NCBI GenBank assembly: GCA_029204225.1
Contig: CM055097.1
Location: forward strand, 37,372,976-37,436,975
Source of the DNA: Diphasiastrum complanatum
Taxonomy: Eukaryota > Streptophyta > Lycopodiopsida > Lycopodiales > Lycopodiaceae
Length of the DNA: 64,000 bases
Reading direction: 5' to 3'
The notes under the pieces were generated by a model. That model saw only the letters and a program-made list of their open reading frames with translations, was not told where the DNA came from and made no database searches. This document shows positions 41,856 to 52,954 of this stretch, one piece after another. Each line of letters opens with the position of its first letter. The stretch's first letter is position 1. The translations under genes and the position numbers were made by a program.

Positions 41856-44078
41856 ACTAGAGTTTAAGAATATTCCTAAGACTAACCAAAATCTAAGTTA
41901 TCAAATTCCAAACCATTAGGTAGTCAAAGACAGAAAGCATACCAAAATGATATCAATAATCATCTTTATCCACCAAAAACTTTAGATTACAATTTAGAAC
42001 TAAATATAGATATCCAAAGTTTTGGTGAATTTCTCGAGAATTCAGTTTTCATTCTTGGAATCATTATGATTCGTTATTCAATTGAGCACTCTGGGATACA
42101 ATCACTAATGAATTGAGTTTATTTCTCAATTGAAAACTACTCACCCAAGAATTTCGTTTATCCTATGCACATAATTTCCCTGATAAATCCAAATGACTCA
42201 TAAATCATGTGTCTTACAAGCAATACACATAAAAAAATAGTTCTTGGTGAATTCCCTTTACACTGTCCGTTTTGCCAATTAATTTTCTCAAGAATAAATC
42301 ACTTACTCAAGCTAATTGCTAACAATCCAAAAATCTCAAATGTCTAAGTGCAAATCTTAATTATATATGTATAACACCACATTTAGATCCTTATCCAAAT
42401 CATTTTTTAGTTAACCGATAAGACTTTCGTTTCACAAAATGCTCTGTTAACTCTGCAAGTATCTATTTCAACAATACCTGATCATATGTCTATGTTTACC
42501 GACTAGGTTAAGTGCACCAAATAACCCTAGCAACCAGGAATAATACAAGATTAATCGTGCACATATGAGAATAATCTCACTATGACCCAATACATAAACA
42601 CATTCTTATCTGGAAGATTCCTCTAGAATCCACATATGTTACTCACATATCTCACTGAGAATCTTGTAACTCAGCTACAAAAGAAGTTTTATTTCTCATG
42701 AGTAAAATAACATATCCGAAAAATCTCTGAGACGAATAACATTCACTCCCAGCAATTTTCCAATCCAATTATCTCTAACAACATAATTTCTTCCACTCAA
42801 TCAACCCCTCACTGATCCTAGTACTCAAACTAAGATTAGGTCAATTTAATATAGACATTCCAAAATCAACCTCTGATCAAACTTACTCCTATTCTAATCA
42901 AAATGAAATTAGTAACTTTTAACCTTTTACTGTACTACTTACAGATAATGATTCAAATTTCAAACCCGTTCTAGTTCTAAGTTGTCCACACAATCCCTTG
43001 AGAATTTATCTTATTTGAAAAGTTCCAATTAGGTATCTTATTCTAAATCTATCCGAAATTACTTTCAGAAAAATCTCATTTCTATGCCACAACTGGTTCT
43101 TTTCTGAAAACTATGCAACCAACAAATCCTCATATAGAATTTTATCCCCTCACTTCTTCATCGCTCCTTTCAAAGAAATCACAATTTCTATAAAAGTTAA
43201 TTGGAGAGATGACATATGAAAATATTCAAATCCGTGAAAAGTCAATAATAAGTGCTTTCAACAAAAATGATTCACTCAATTACAAACATGAGTTTGTTTT
43301 CAAATATTTTCAACCCGAGTGACAATACTATCATTCTATTGAAATCTATTTATGCAACAAAGATATACAAGTTTAAGAAATTGAAACACTTTCACCTTGG
43401 AATTGATCTAAATTCCAAGTCTATTCACACAAGTAGTATCTCTTATGATATAACAGTCTTTTAGAAGAACTCATGTTGGAAAGAATCATATAAACCAGTC
43501 TGATGTCCTATATTCGAGTAATTATAAAGAAGTAAAGGATTAACTAAGAAAGCGAAAAATAGATTTGAGGGCCTCTAATCTTGTAAATAGCGAGATACAC
43601 ATTGGGATCTAGATTAAACCTCAAAATTTTCCAAAATACCCCACAATTTATCAACGATTTATTCTTTTTCATGTATCATGACTAGGTACTAAAATACTCC
43701 ATTGATAATCAAATATTTACAGTCCTAGAATTTTCCTTCCAACATTATTGATGTCCCCCCAGCATGCATCATTAATCTCATCATTAATGATCTCTAAAAC
43801 GAAAGTACACTTGTTGGAAATTTCAAATCTACCAAAGCTTTGAGCTACACAAGAAAAAGCTCCAAGAAAGCATCACAAATTGGCTTCCTAAGACAATTCT
43901 CCATAAGACACCAAAAAAATCTGAAGAGTAATGGATCTTAGCAACATGCAATTGAAAATCGGGATAGAACATCCACTTGCCATCTTGCTATCCACCTAGA
44001 AGAGAATTGCCATTGATCCACTTCGAAATTTCGACGAAAGATAGCTCTTCTCCAAATTCTCCAATCTTCGTAAGCCTT
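41856..44078 (-). other. Gyp-2 interior, right part, non-coding
   Basis: AT-rich with no retroelement protein on either strand. Partly collinear with the Gyp-1 spacer (see 42483-42524 and 42652-42712). The stretch next to the primer site is the leader. Confidence 0.5.
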
Positions 44079-44090
44079 GCTCTGATACCA
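44079..44090 (-). other. Gyp-2 primer binding site
   Basis: Minus strand TGGTATCAGAGC, perfect, after an LTR end CCCTTATAG. Confidence 0.88.
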
Positions 44091-44470
44091 CTATAAGGGA
44101 AAGCTCCTAAACATGCTGCTTACAAGACAAACACACTATGGAAAAACCACCCAATCAAGTAGAAGCAACCAATCGACTCTAGAGGCTTCACCCCCAAGCC
44201 AAGGAATAGGAAGCATGAAAATAGAGTGAAACTCTGGCAATGAATCAACCACAAAAATGTGTGGAGTAGGGCAAGTTTGGCCACCTTATATAGAGCCTAG
44301 ACATGCAAGGTCCTAACTCCCCTATACATAGATTCTGAAGAATAGAGTCTCTATGTATGGACCATCTAATCATAGATTGTTATTGATAAATCTACAGTAT
44401 ATCGTTGACACATGTTAGGTAGTCGTTGCATCGTGGTATACGTATACTCTCTAGAAATGGCTATACACGT
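44091..44470 (-). repeat. Gyp-2 5' LTR (right edge approximate)
   Basis: Minus strand ends AGCTTTCCCTTATAG, resembling the Gyp-1 LTR end GGGGCTTTATA. A TATA box (CTATATAAGG on the minus strand) is at 44285-44294. No partner copy is present, so the start is uncertain. Confidence 0.6.
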
Positions 44471-45038
44471 ATTCTCAATAAAGAAAAAATAGAAAAAAAT
44501 GAAAATTTTTAAAATTGTGAACTACTAAAAAATAAATCTAAAATTAAAATCCTGTAAAAAGTAGTTAATCTAATTTTTGCTCATAGAAATTATTAAAATG
44601 TAAAAGTATTAAAAAAAAAACTTAAAATGATTGAATAAAAAACAAAACACAAGCACGTCAATGTTTAACATGATTGTTAAGTCCGGCCTTGCAAAGCAAG
44701 ACAGGGCCAAAAATGTAAGCCAATAATGATGTGAAGCCATTTAAAATACATATAGAAAAAAATAACAAAAAACAAAATAAACCCCCCCCCCCCCCCCCCC
44801 CCCCCGCCTCAAACCCTGAGTTCCCTCCAAAAACCTCACAAACCTCATCGGGCTCTTTCTACTTGTCAGTTGTGAGGAGGAGCCAACACTCGAGCAGAGG
44901 AGAATGTATCCATGTGCAAGAGAGAAGAGAATGTATGTTGTGATGGATAAAACTTTTTATTCGTTTGTCAAAATTTTGGATTTTTTGAATTATGCTGACA
45001 TGTGGTTGTGATGGTGTTATCTTAGCATGTGGATTGAC
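44471..45038. other. Non-coding, with a 24-C homopolymer
   Basis: AT-rich sequence. 44782-44805 is an uninterrupted run of 24 C. No gene. A short ORF reading through the C-run as polyproline is not credible. Confidence 0.7.
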
Positions 45039-45480
45039 AATTAGAAATCAGAGTTAATCTGATATACATTTTATGTAAGCTCTAAATGTGATATTGTAAT
45101 TAGTGTACAGTTAATTAAATTTTCTGTAGTTGGTTGCTATCGTCATATCAGTCGGGCACTGATCCCGTAGACGGCTACTTGGGTTAGCCGAGTAGCCACA
45201 CATAGGAAGAAATTAGCATGTATAGTGTATTTTTTAGTTCATTATGCTATACTAAGGGGCATGTCCTGAGTTTGTCAATATATGTGGCCATATTGGGCCT
45301 AACTCTAGTTTGAGGCCAGTTTATTGAGCCCATGCAGTTTGGGACTTCGCTATATGTACAATGTTTCTTCATGATAAACTTAACTTTTGTTGTGCTATCT
45401 TTGAGAGCTTGTGAGAAGTGGCTATGGTGATTGTATGATGTGATCAGCATACTACACTAGATTCTATCAGAATTTCAACT
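45039..45480 (+). repeat. Lard-A2 5' LTR
   Basis: Plus-strand copy of the A-family LTR, AATTAGAAATCAGAG... to ...AGAATTTCAACT, matching Lard-A1 LTRs. It includes the GGCTACTTGG...GAGTAGCC stem-loop at 45173-45197. First base pair mutated from AG to AA. Confidence 0.9.
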
Positions 45481-45492
45481 TGGTATCAGAGC
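45481..45492 (+). other. Lard-A2 primer binding site
   Basis: TGGTATCAGAGC, perfect, abutting the LTR. Confidence 0.93.
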
Positions 45493-46560
45493 ATTAGGGT
45501 GATGCAGGAATGCACGATCCAATGAAGCTATGGGATAGCATCTTTTACCAGGAGAAATAGCACTCAGAGCATTTCAAGAGAGAGGACTCCATACGGGGTA
45601 TCGACACTCCGAATGGCAGGAGACAACAAGGTTCCTTCGATCGGAGTTTCGGGAAAGATTAGAACGATGGTCGTACGTGGATTCCGAGAAAAATTCACGA
45701 AAAATTGCTCAAAAATGGTTGTATGTGGCTATGACAGAAAGCTGGCCGGATTTCTCTGAGTACTCCATCAATTGGGGAGTGGAGCAGATCAGAACGGGCT
45801 GCAAGGTAGTGGTAAGTCAGGGTTGAGTGGATTTTGAAATCCATTTATAGTGTGGATGGAGAGAAAGGAGTAGTTCTGTGAATTGCCAAAAAGTCGCCTA
45901 GTTGAAAAAAAACAGAAAGTCACAAATCTTTCTCTATACTTGACAGAATTGGGCATTGTAAATTGCTACCTAGCACTGTATGGGAGAGGCCATGTGATTG
46001 CCAACAGGGCAGGGTCAGCCATGGAGGAATCATAGAGCAATTAACCTCCTTCTCATGCTATGGAAGAATGCTCCAGCTAGGGTTTACATGAGAAAAAAAC
46101 TGGATCTTTTGTTGTACAAGATCATTTCTAGCACTTTGTGGATGAGGACGGGCATCTTTGGTGGGCGAGATAGTCTACAAGGGGCCATGAAAAGCCATGA
46201 AGGAATGGAAGCGCAGTTAATCCTTGAGCCATGGAAGTCTTCTTTGAGCTAGGGTTTACAGCCAAAGAATCATGGTTTTCTCCTTACATAAAGCTTTTTT
46301 TTGGAAGCTATGACAGTGTACACAAGGGCACCCTAGCAACTTTGGAAAATGCGTGGATGGCCGTGACAGGCTGTGGTCTAAAAGTGGAGCAAGTGTAGAT
46401 CAGACAAGTCTGCCATAGCTAAAGAAGAGAGAGCAAGGCATGCGGGAAGAGTTGGCCGTGGAGGAGAGCTCGCAGGTGAGCTTGCGTGGCCAAACAAGAT
46501 GAGGCCATAGTGGCCGAAAGGGCATAGTGCCTCGATGAGCAGGTTTCAGTGCATGTGGAG
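45493..46560 (+). other. Lard-A2 untranslated leader
   Basis: Matches the minus-strand Lard-A1 leader for at least the first ~650 bp (AATGAAGCTATGGGATAGCAT, then GGACTCCATACGGGGTATCG, later AGGGTTTACA...CTGGATCTTT). Similarity to Lard-A1 fades around 46500. Confidence 0.8.
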
Positions 46561-46957
46561 ATCCACGACCATTTGATCAAGGAACATTTTGGGAACCTTC
46601 GTCGAGCATCATAACCTCATTATGAACCTTCGTCAACCTGCTAGATGATCTTAAAATGTCAAAATTAGGTTGTCCATAGGTTCAGATTGTGAAAAAATGC
46701 ATTTATGACAGAACTTGGGCAAAGGTTCATCCTTCGTCAGCCCTGGAAAACGTTCGTCTGATAGGTTCAGATCCCTAGAAAACTTTGCCGAGATTTTTAT
46801 AGCCTATTTTTACAATACTGTACATGCCTGCAAATTTTTGTTCAGAATTGATCAGCCCAACTACTATTAAGTGTAATGGACCCACCAAATTCACCTATAA
46901 GTTGGCTGAATTCGATTCATTCCTCACTTGTGCTAGCGAAGCTCTTGCAAATTTTTC
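46561..46957 (+). other. ORF-B upstream region
   Basis: Non-coding. Holds four versions of GGTTCA/GAACCTTCGTC within 200 bp (near 46597, 46626, 46718 and 46744). The boundary between A-type leader and ORF-B element lies here or just left of it. Confidence 0.5.
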
Positions 46958-49080
46958 TTGCAACCAAAGCCTTCCAAATTTCCTGCATTGCCTTCTGATA
47001 CACTTTCATGCGTTTATAATTTCTTTCTGATCATCATGTCTTCTACTGATACTTCCCAGTCTCCACGCTATACTATCCATCGTGATGTCCCATCTGCAAC
47101 GGACATCATGATTCTTCCTAGCACAAGCATGGTCACTCAGTGGATGACCCTTGTGGAGCCTCTACTTACTGCAATGGGTATTCATGAGAGAGCCTTTTCG
47201 GGACGCATCAATATGGATTTCATCACTCTTGCCTTCAGTACATGGAAGGAAGAGAAATCCAAGTTTTATATCACCTTCCAAGGAGTCACACACAAGGTGC
47301 CAGTCACTGAGGCCGCACTTGCAACTATAGGAATCTCATCCGGTACGCAAGCCTCACCCAATCACAAGCACGCCAAACAGGCCATCAAGCCATACATTGA
47401 CCTCACCAACGATCTACACTGGACTAATGATGGCTACCTTCTGGAAGCCATCACTGAGCCTTCCATCCACGCCGCTGCCCAATTGTTGAATCATTTCCTG
47501 ATGGTTGGCAACCTCAGGAAAGACCGCATCACATCTCAAATCCTTCACAGGATAGTGGAGTCCCACACAAAGTTGGCCAAAGGCCCTCTTGAACCATATA
47601 AATGGTTCAAGACTGTTTTTGGTGAGCTCAAGCCAGCTATTAAGGCCAATACAAAGCAGCAGTTTGTCGTTGGCTCTCTATTGTCCCTCTTAGCCGCTTC
47701 TCACTTAGAAAATAGAATCCATGGCTTCCACCTGGATTCTGTGCTTTCGGTTTACGAAGAAACACCGGCCGAGTCATCTCATCAGGCCTCAAGTTCTCGT
47801 AGTCGTCGTCATCCACGTAGCGAGATTGTAATTCCTGACTCGCCTTCCCCGTCACAACGTCGCACTAGGCATACCTCGTCAGCTGCGCTTTCACCCCCTG
47901 CTGCTGTTCGCACTGAACCATTCCCCTCGCCTCTGATGCTTCCCTCGTCTCTGCTCCCTTACAAGGATAGTCTGTGACCATTGGGCCTACCATTCCCATC
48001 ACAGCTGCCCAAGTCGCCTCACCCCCTCACACCGAAGCAGTTCTTCATGGATATGTTCGATGATTCCGACCCGCTTGGGGCCACCGAAATCTTTGAAATG
48101 CCCTAGAGCCCAGCACCCTTTGAACCCCAATCCCCTAGAAGAGGATTCAGGCATATCCATGAATCTATTGTTGGTGTCGAAGATGCCAGTCAGCAACCAC
48201 CCACACAGGGTAGCCCAGCCACACTTTGGGTCGACACAGCTATAAAGTCACCAAAGCAGTTCGACGTCACGGTGCCTGAAGGGTTTGAAGAAGAGGATAC
48301 TTTTGAAGAAGAAGAGGTCTTGGCACCTATTCCACGCCTACCAAAGACAATACCATCAGGGTCTCCTGCTGCTGCCACCTCCACGATCGTCGATTCTGGT
48401 GATGCTCTCGGGTTAGTTTCAAGCCTTGGGCAAGTGATCCAGTCTATGCTGGATAAGAAGAAGGAAATGGAGCAGAGGATCTCTGATCTAGGATCCGAAA
48501 ACACTCTGATCAGCCATAAAATTGTCCAGCTAGATCAAGAGGTGAAGATAGCCAAACAACATGAAGAAAGGCTGAAAGCAAAAATACATTGGCCCAGCAA
48601 CAAGCTAATCACTTGGAAACCTACATCAACTCCCTGCAAAACACCCTGACAACCGCATAGGATCAGGTAGATAAGGCAGTGCAAGAAGCCAAGCAACAGG
48701 TGCAGCTATTGAAGGGGCAATTACAGATGGCCGAACAAGATCGCACACGGCTTCAAGGTGAATTGGATGCGACCACCCTTGAGAGTGATGCCTATCTGCA
48801 AACACAAATACCCGATCAACCGGTCACACCGACGGAGATTGCATATTTGTTCAAGAAAGTTGAAACATACAAAGTGGCCCTTCAGGGATTTCAAGGCCGC
48901 TTTGATAGGTTCAAAGGAGCAGCTTCAACCGAGTTGGCAAAGGCAAAAGAGACCATTAACGCTTATGAAAAAGCCGCCGCTCAAGTGTTGGAAGCCGGAC
49001 CACAAATCCACGTCTTGGTCATGCCGCAATTTTCCCCTTCGTGCCAAGAAGCTGTACAAATGGATACAGGGATTGATTTG
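46958..49080 (+). pseudogene. ORF-B, 5' part: unrecognised protein with C-terminal coiled coil
   Basis: I do not recognise the family. A likely ATG is at 47035-47037 (MSSTDTSQSP), and the frame is open upstream to 46958. Residues ~1-240 look globular (blocks STWKEEKSKFYITFQGV, VPVTEAALATIGISS, HAAAQLLNHFLMVGNLRK, ESHTKLAKGPLEPYKWFK). A Ser/Pro/Arg-rich low-complexity linker follows, then an acidic patch (EEEDTFEEEEV) and a long heptad-like coiled coil (MLDKKKEMEQRISDLGSEN; QQVQLLKGQLQMAEQDRTRL). Stops at 47975 and 48102-48105, a frameshift near 48580 and a stop near 48658 break it. No RT, integrase, protease or zinc knuckle. The middle part with VTEAALATIGIS is reminiscent of plant transposon-associated mobile-domain proteins, but I cannot confirm that. 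Cut at 49080 by Cop-7. Confidence 0.7.
49076..49080. other. Target site duplication ATTTG (left) of Cop-7
   Basis: ATTTG at 49076-49080 recurs at 55236-55240. Removing Cop-7 and one copy keeps ORF-B in frame across the site. Confidence 0.92.
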
Positions 49081-49324
49081 AGTTAAGAAAACATAGTTTA
49101 AACACCCGACCGGATCAATCACCATAGCACAATGTCAAGTGCAACAAGACAACATAATTGCTCTCCTCAAACTATATATTCAACTAATAAGTACAAAGAT
49201 AAGTTGCTTAAAAGCACTCAAAGGGCTCGTAAAAGAAAGATGATTCGATAACTCTAGAACTAAGCACACGTGGTGCCGTCGAAATAAGAAAGCACTGTAT
49301 AAGTCGATCATTGCTATTTTAACT
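49081..49324 (-). repeat. Cop-7 3' LTR
   Basis: 244 bp. Minus strand AGTTAAAATAGC... to ...TTTTCTTAACT. The ends form a 6-bp inverted repeat AGTTAA/TTAACT. Confidence 0.92.
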
Positions 49325-49336
49325 CTCTCCGTCGAT
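49325..49336 (-). other. Cop-7 polypurine tract
   Basis: Minus strand CGACGGAGAGAG lies directly before the AGTTAAAATAGC LTR start. Confidence 0.85.
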
Positions 49337-49415
49337 GATCAACGTCTCTCTTTATTTAAGAGTTTACTCTATTCATGGAACATACCTCCATGATAGTATT
49401 ACAAGTAAAGGCTTT

Positions 49416-49884
49416 TTACATAACCTGATCTAAGCCAAGTTTGGCTCTAAAAGTCTCAAACTTTTCTTTACTTAAAGCTTTTGTAAATATATCAGCAACT
49501 TGTAATAACGTAGAACAATGTACAATACTTATATCTTCAGATTGTAACTTTTCATGCACAAAGTGATATTTCACTTCAATATGTTTTGTCCTTGCGTGAA
49601 AGATATGACTTTTAACCAATTGTATTCCACTTTGACTGTCACAGAAAATAATAGTAGGATTTACCTGCTTCATGCCAATCTCACATAACAACTTACGTAG
49701 CCAAACAGCTTCCTGGGTAGCAGAACTCAACACTTTATATTCGGCTTATGTAGAAGAAAGAGAAATAGTATCTTGTTTCTTGCTAGACCATGAAAAACAA
49801 CCGCTACCAAAATTGAAGGCATAACCTGTTGTTGACTTTCTATCATCTATACTTCCTGCCCAATCAGCGTCAACATAACCTTGC
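49416..49884 (-). pseudogene. Cop-7 RNase H, C-terminal part
   Basis: Minus strand: [31 protein letters not shown], then after one stop EYKVLSSATQEAVWLRKLL, VNPTIIFCDSQSGIQLVK, FHARTKHIEVKYHFVHE, VADIFTKALSKEKFETFR and GLDQVM-stop at 49416. A complete copia RNase H end. Solo LTR S1 separates it from 50627 onward. Confidence 0.92.
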
Positions 49885-50621
49885 TGTGAAGAATTGAAAA
49901 AGATTATCTATGTTAGATATAGGGGTCTTATGTTTTTAACATCAAGCATCTAGGTGTAGGATGTTGATAGGAATAAATTTGGCATAGATGGCAAATTATG
50001 CATTTCCACTTGTAATGCCACTATTGAGCCAAAATAGAGTAAGAGGCTAAACACGTGCCAATTAGAGTGTAGACAAGTGTAAAGCTTTTGTTTGATGAAT
50101 TCCAAGAGGTCCAATAGGATTTAGAGGTGGAACCTTGTGAGGTCCAATAGGAAATTGAGGTGTGCTTGAATATAGTCAAATAGAATTAAGAGGTGCATGG
50201 ATCAATGATCCAATAGGATCAAGAGGTGACAAAATATGGTCCAATCATAGTTAAGCATAGTGGTAGCTCGTGGACCTACTAGTATTATTGTACTCCTCAT
50301 TTTGAATCTAATTGATTTGGTGATTTCATGGATTTTGTGAGTTATTGGATTTCTAGCTTTCTCTCTCTACTCGAGAGCTCATGATGCATTTTCTCTCTCT
50401 ACTCAAGGAGAGCAGCTTGTTTTTACTTAGATTATTTTTTGAATACTTCCCACACGTGTGAGTGAGAGTTGGAAGTGATTGAATGCATGTAGTAGTGTGT
50501 TTTTGCCATAGGATCTAAGATTGATCTTGAATCTCAATCTAGTCTTGATCTTGGTGCATCTACACACCTTAGGAGATCACAAGTAGATGTAGTGGACAGT
50601 CCACACGTGTGAAATTCAACA
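49885..50621 (+). mobile_element. Solo LTR S1 (Cop-6 family)
   Basis: Starts TGTGAAGAATTG and ends CACACGTGTGAAATTCAACA, like Cop-6 LTRs. Flanked by perfect 5-bp duplications CTTGC (49880-49884 and 50622-50626), with no internal domain. Formed by recombination between the two LTRs of a full insertion. 737 bp, somewhat longer than the Cop-6 LTR. It splits Cop-7 RNase H. Confidence 0.9.
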
Positions 50622-50626
50622 CTTGC

Positions 50627-50979
50627 AACTTAGGTAAAACACTTTGTCTTTTGTAGATTAGACCAAGGTTAGGTGTACCTTTCACATACCTCAAAATCCT
50701 TTTTGCAGCTTTCCAATGGTCCATAGTGGGTGATGACATGAATTGGCTAATCAAACTTACAACATAGCAGATATCAGGACGTGTAGTCGTAAGATATATC
50801 AAACTCCCGACTAGCTGACGAAATAGTGTAGCGTCAACATGTGCACTATCATGAATACGAGATAATTTCTTACCAGCTTCGAAAGGGGTGATGGAAGGTT
50901 TGCATTCTGTCATGTGAAATCTCTCCAATATCTCGCCCACATACTTGTTTTGATATAAACTGATATCGCTGCTAGTTTG
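50627..50979 (-). pseudogene. Cop-7 RT connection and RNase H N-terminal part
   Basis: Minus strand: MGEILERFHMTECKPSITPF, FRQLVGSLIYLTTTRPDICY, HWKAAKRILRYVKGTPNLGLIYK. Continuous with 50980-51678 apart from a stop. Cut at 50626 by S1. Confidence 0.92.
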
Positions 50980-51678
50980 TCATACTTTGACACCCAAGCA
51001 ATAGTGGGTCATCTCAAACTGCTTGCATAAGTTGGCTTTGATAGAATGAGTGAGGTTCTCATCATTGCCTGTGATAATGATATCATCAACGTAAAGTACA
51101 ATCAAGGCAATGCTGTCATCATTTATAAGAACATAAAGGTTTGGATCTGAATTTGTTCTTACAAACCCATGAGAAAGAAAGTAACTGTCAATGCGTCCAT
51201 ACCATGCGCGTGGCACTTGCTTTAGGCCATAAAGTGGTTTGTGTAGTTTACATACCTTATGTTCTTGCCCCTTTGCCATGAAGCCCTGCGGTTGGACCAT
51301 GTAAACTTCTTCCTCTAAGTCACCATTCAAAAATGTAGACTTCACATCCATTTGATGGATCTTCCACCCAAAATGAGATGCTAAGGCAATGATAAGGTGT
51401 AGCGTAGTCCACTTAGCCACTGGAGCAAATGTCTCTTCATAGTCTATTCCCTTGCTTTGCTCATAACCCTTCACTACTAGGCGTGCCTTATACTTTGCTA
51501 TTGTGCCATCCGCATGAAACTTTGTTCTAAACACCCATTTGTTGTCAATGGGTTTCTTTCCAAGTGGTAGATCAACCAACTCCCATGTATCATGCCTGTG
51601 GATGGATTCTATCTCCTCTTCCATTGCCCTTTGCCACTCTTTGTGATCTTTTGCCTCATCAAAGGTTGATCTCGACAC
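50980..51678 (-). pseudogene. Cop-7 reverse transcriptase
   Basis: An open 230-codon frame on the minus strand: KEWQRAMEEEIESIHRHDTW, KKPIDNKWVFRTKFHADGT, YKARLVVKGYEQSKGIDYEE, WKIHQMDVKSTFLNGDLEEE, VYMVQPQGFM, YGLKQVPRAWYGRID and LYVDDIIITGND with intact YVDD (51082-51093). The enzyme core could be catalytically competent. A frameshift near 51650 separates it from the linker. Confidence 0.94.
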
Positions 51679-52250
51679 TTCAAAATGTCAGTCATTAGGG
51701 CATAGTTCACATGATAATGATCGGGAGACTTCCTTTCCCACGTTGATCTTCTCACTTCACCTTGTGAGCTAGATACTGGTTGATTTAGCTTTGCGTCCTT
51801 CATGATCTTTTCATACCATTTTGGTATCTTAGATTCAGGTGATACACGACGTAGAGAGTATGTATCCCAAGGAGTGTCTAAGTAATGTCTCTTACTTCCA
51901 ACCGGTTTCTCCTTTATTGCTCCTATTGGCAAGTACCTCCCCCTAGGCTCTTGAATAGGTGGTGTCCTTTCATACTCGCCCTCTCGACTCTCGTCTTCAC
52001 ATGCATCATCTTGTGGAGCAACTTCTTCATCTTCTTCCTCCAAATTTGTGGGAAGTCTTTTGATGCTTTCACCACTTGCATGGTCTTCATCTTCATACAT
52101 ATGCGTCTCATCAAAGATCACATCTTTGCTAATGTGAATCTTGTTCATTACAGGATTAAAACACCTGTATGCCTTCGTCCTCTCATCATAACCGATGAAG
52201 ATACACTTGATTGCTTTGGCATCAAGTTTCTTTCGCTCCTCCTTTGGACA
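51609..52250 (-). pseudogene. Cop-7 integrase C-terminus and linker
   Basis: An open frame: ERKKLDAKAIKCIFIGYDER, MNKIHISKDVIFDETHMY, then a strongly acidic run (LEEEDEEVAPQDDACEDESR), KEKPVGSKRHYLDTPWDTY and GEVRRSTWERKSPDHYHVNY. The same blocks are in Cop-2 14530-15070. Confidence 0.9.
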
Positions 52251-52954
52251 TGTACATAGGCCTTCCATCCAATGACACGAAACTTGTCGATTTTTGGCCT
52301 TATTCCTGTAAATGCTTCTTCGGGAGTCACATTTGAAACTGCAACTGAAGGGCTCCTGTTTTGCAAGAACGTTGTCGCAATGCACGCTTCCAACCAAAGT
52401 GAATCGGTCAAGCCCATTTGCTTCATCATGGAGCGTGCACTCTCCATAATAGTCCTGTTTTTCCTTTCAGCTACACCATTACTATGCGGCATGTGTGACT
52501 GTGTGATGCCGTGTTCTTTGCAAAAGTCCTCAAAATCATCCGATTTGTATTCGCCCCCTCTATTAGATCTTAGCACTTTGATGCGTGCATCCAGTTGGTT
52601 CTCTACCAAAGTTTTGAACTCCTTGAAGCGAGCAAAAGCATCAGATTTCTTCTTCAAGAAATAAATCCATGTCCTCCTAGAGTAATCATCTATGAAAGTC
52701 ATAAAATAATATGCTTTCCCCAACGACATGGTCTTCATTGGGCCGCATAGGTCGTTGTGAATGAGTTCCAGTGGTTTCATAGCTCTTGCAGCTCTACCTT
52801 TCTTGAATGTCTCCTTGTGATGCTTTCCCATGACGCATCCTTCACATATTGCATGATGATCATCCTGCAATGTCGGTAACCCTATTACCATCTTCAGCTT
52901 CGCCATCAATCTCAAGCTCCCATAGTTCAAATGACCAAGTCTTCTATGCCACAA
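52148..52954 (-). pseudogene. Cop-7 integrase, second catalytic Asp mutated
   Basis: An open 268-codon frame. MWHRRLGHLNYGSL (pre-integrase), CEGCVMGKHHKETF, LELIHNDLCGPM (Asp 1), MTFIDDYSRRTWIYFLKKK, then VLRSNRGGEYKSDDF, where the catalytic Asp of RSDRGGEY is Asn (codon at 52561-52563), and SNGVAERKNRT (Glu). The Asp-to-Asn change should abolish activity. Frameshift near 52240. Confidence 0.93.

Noticed and set aside
44731-44943. ORF with a polyproline run
   Set aside because: Produced by the C homopolymer; nothing else supports coding.
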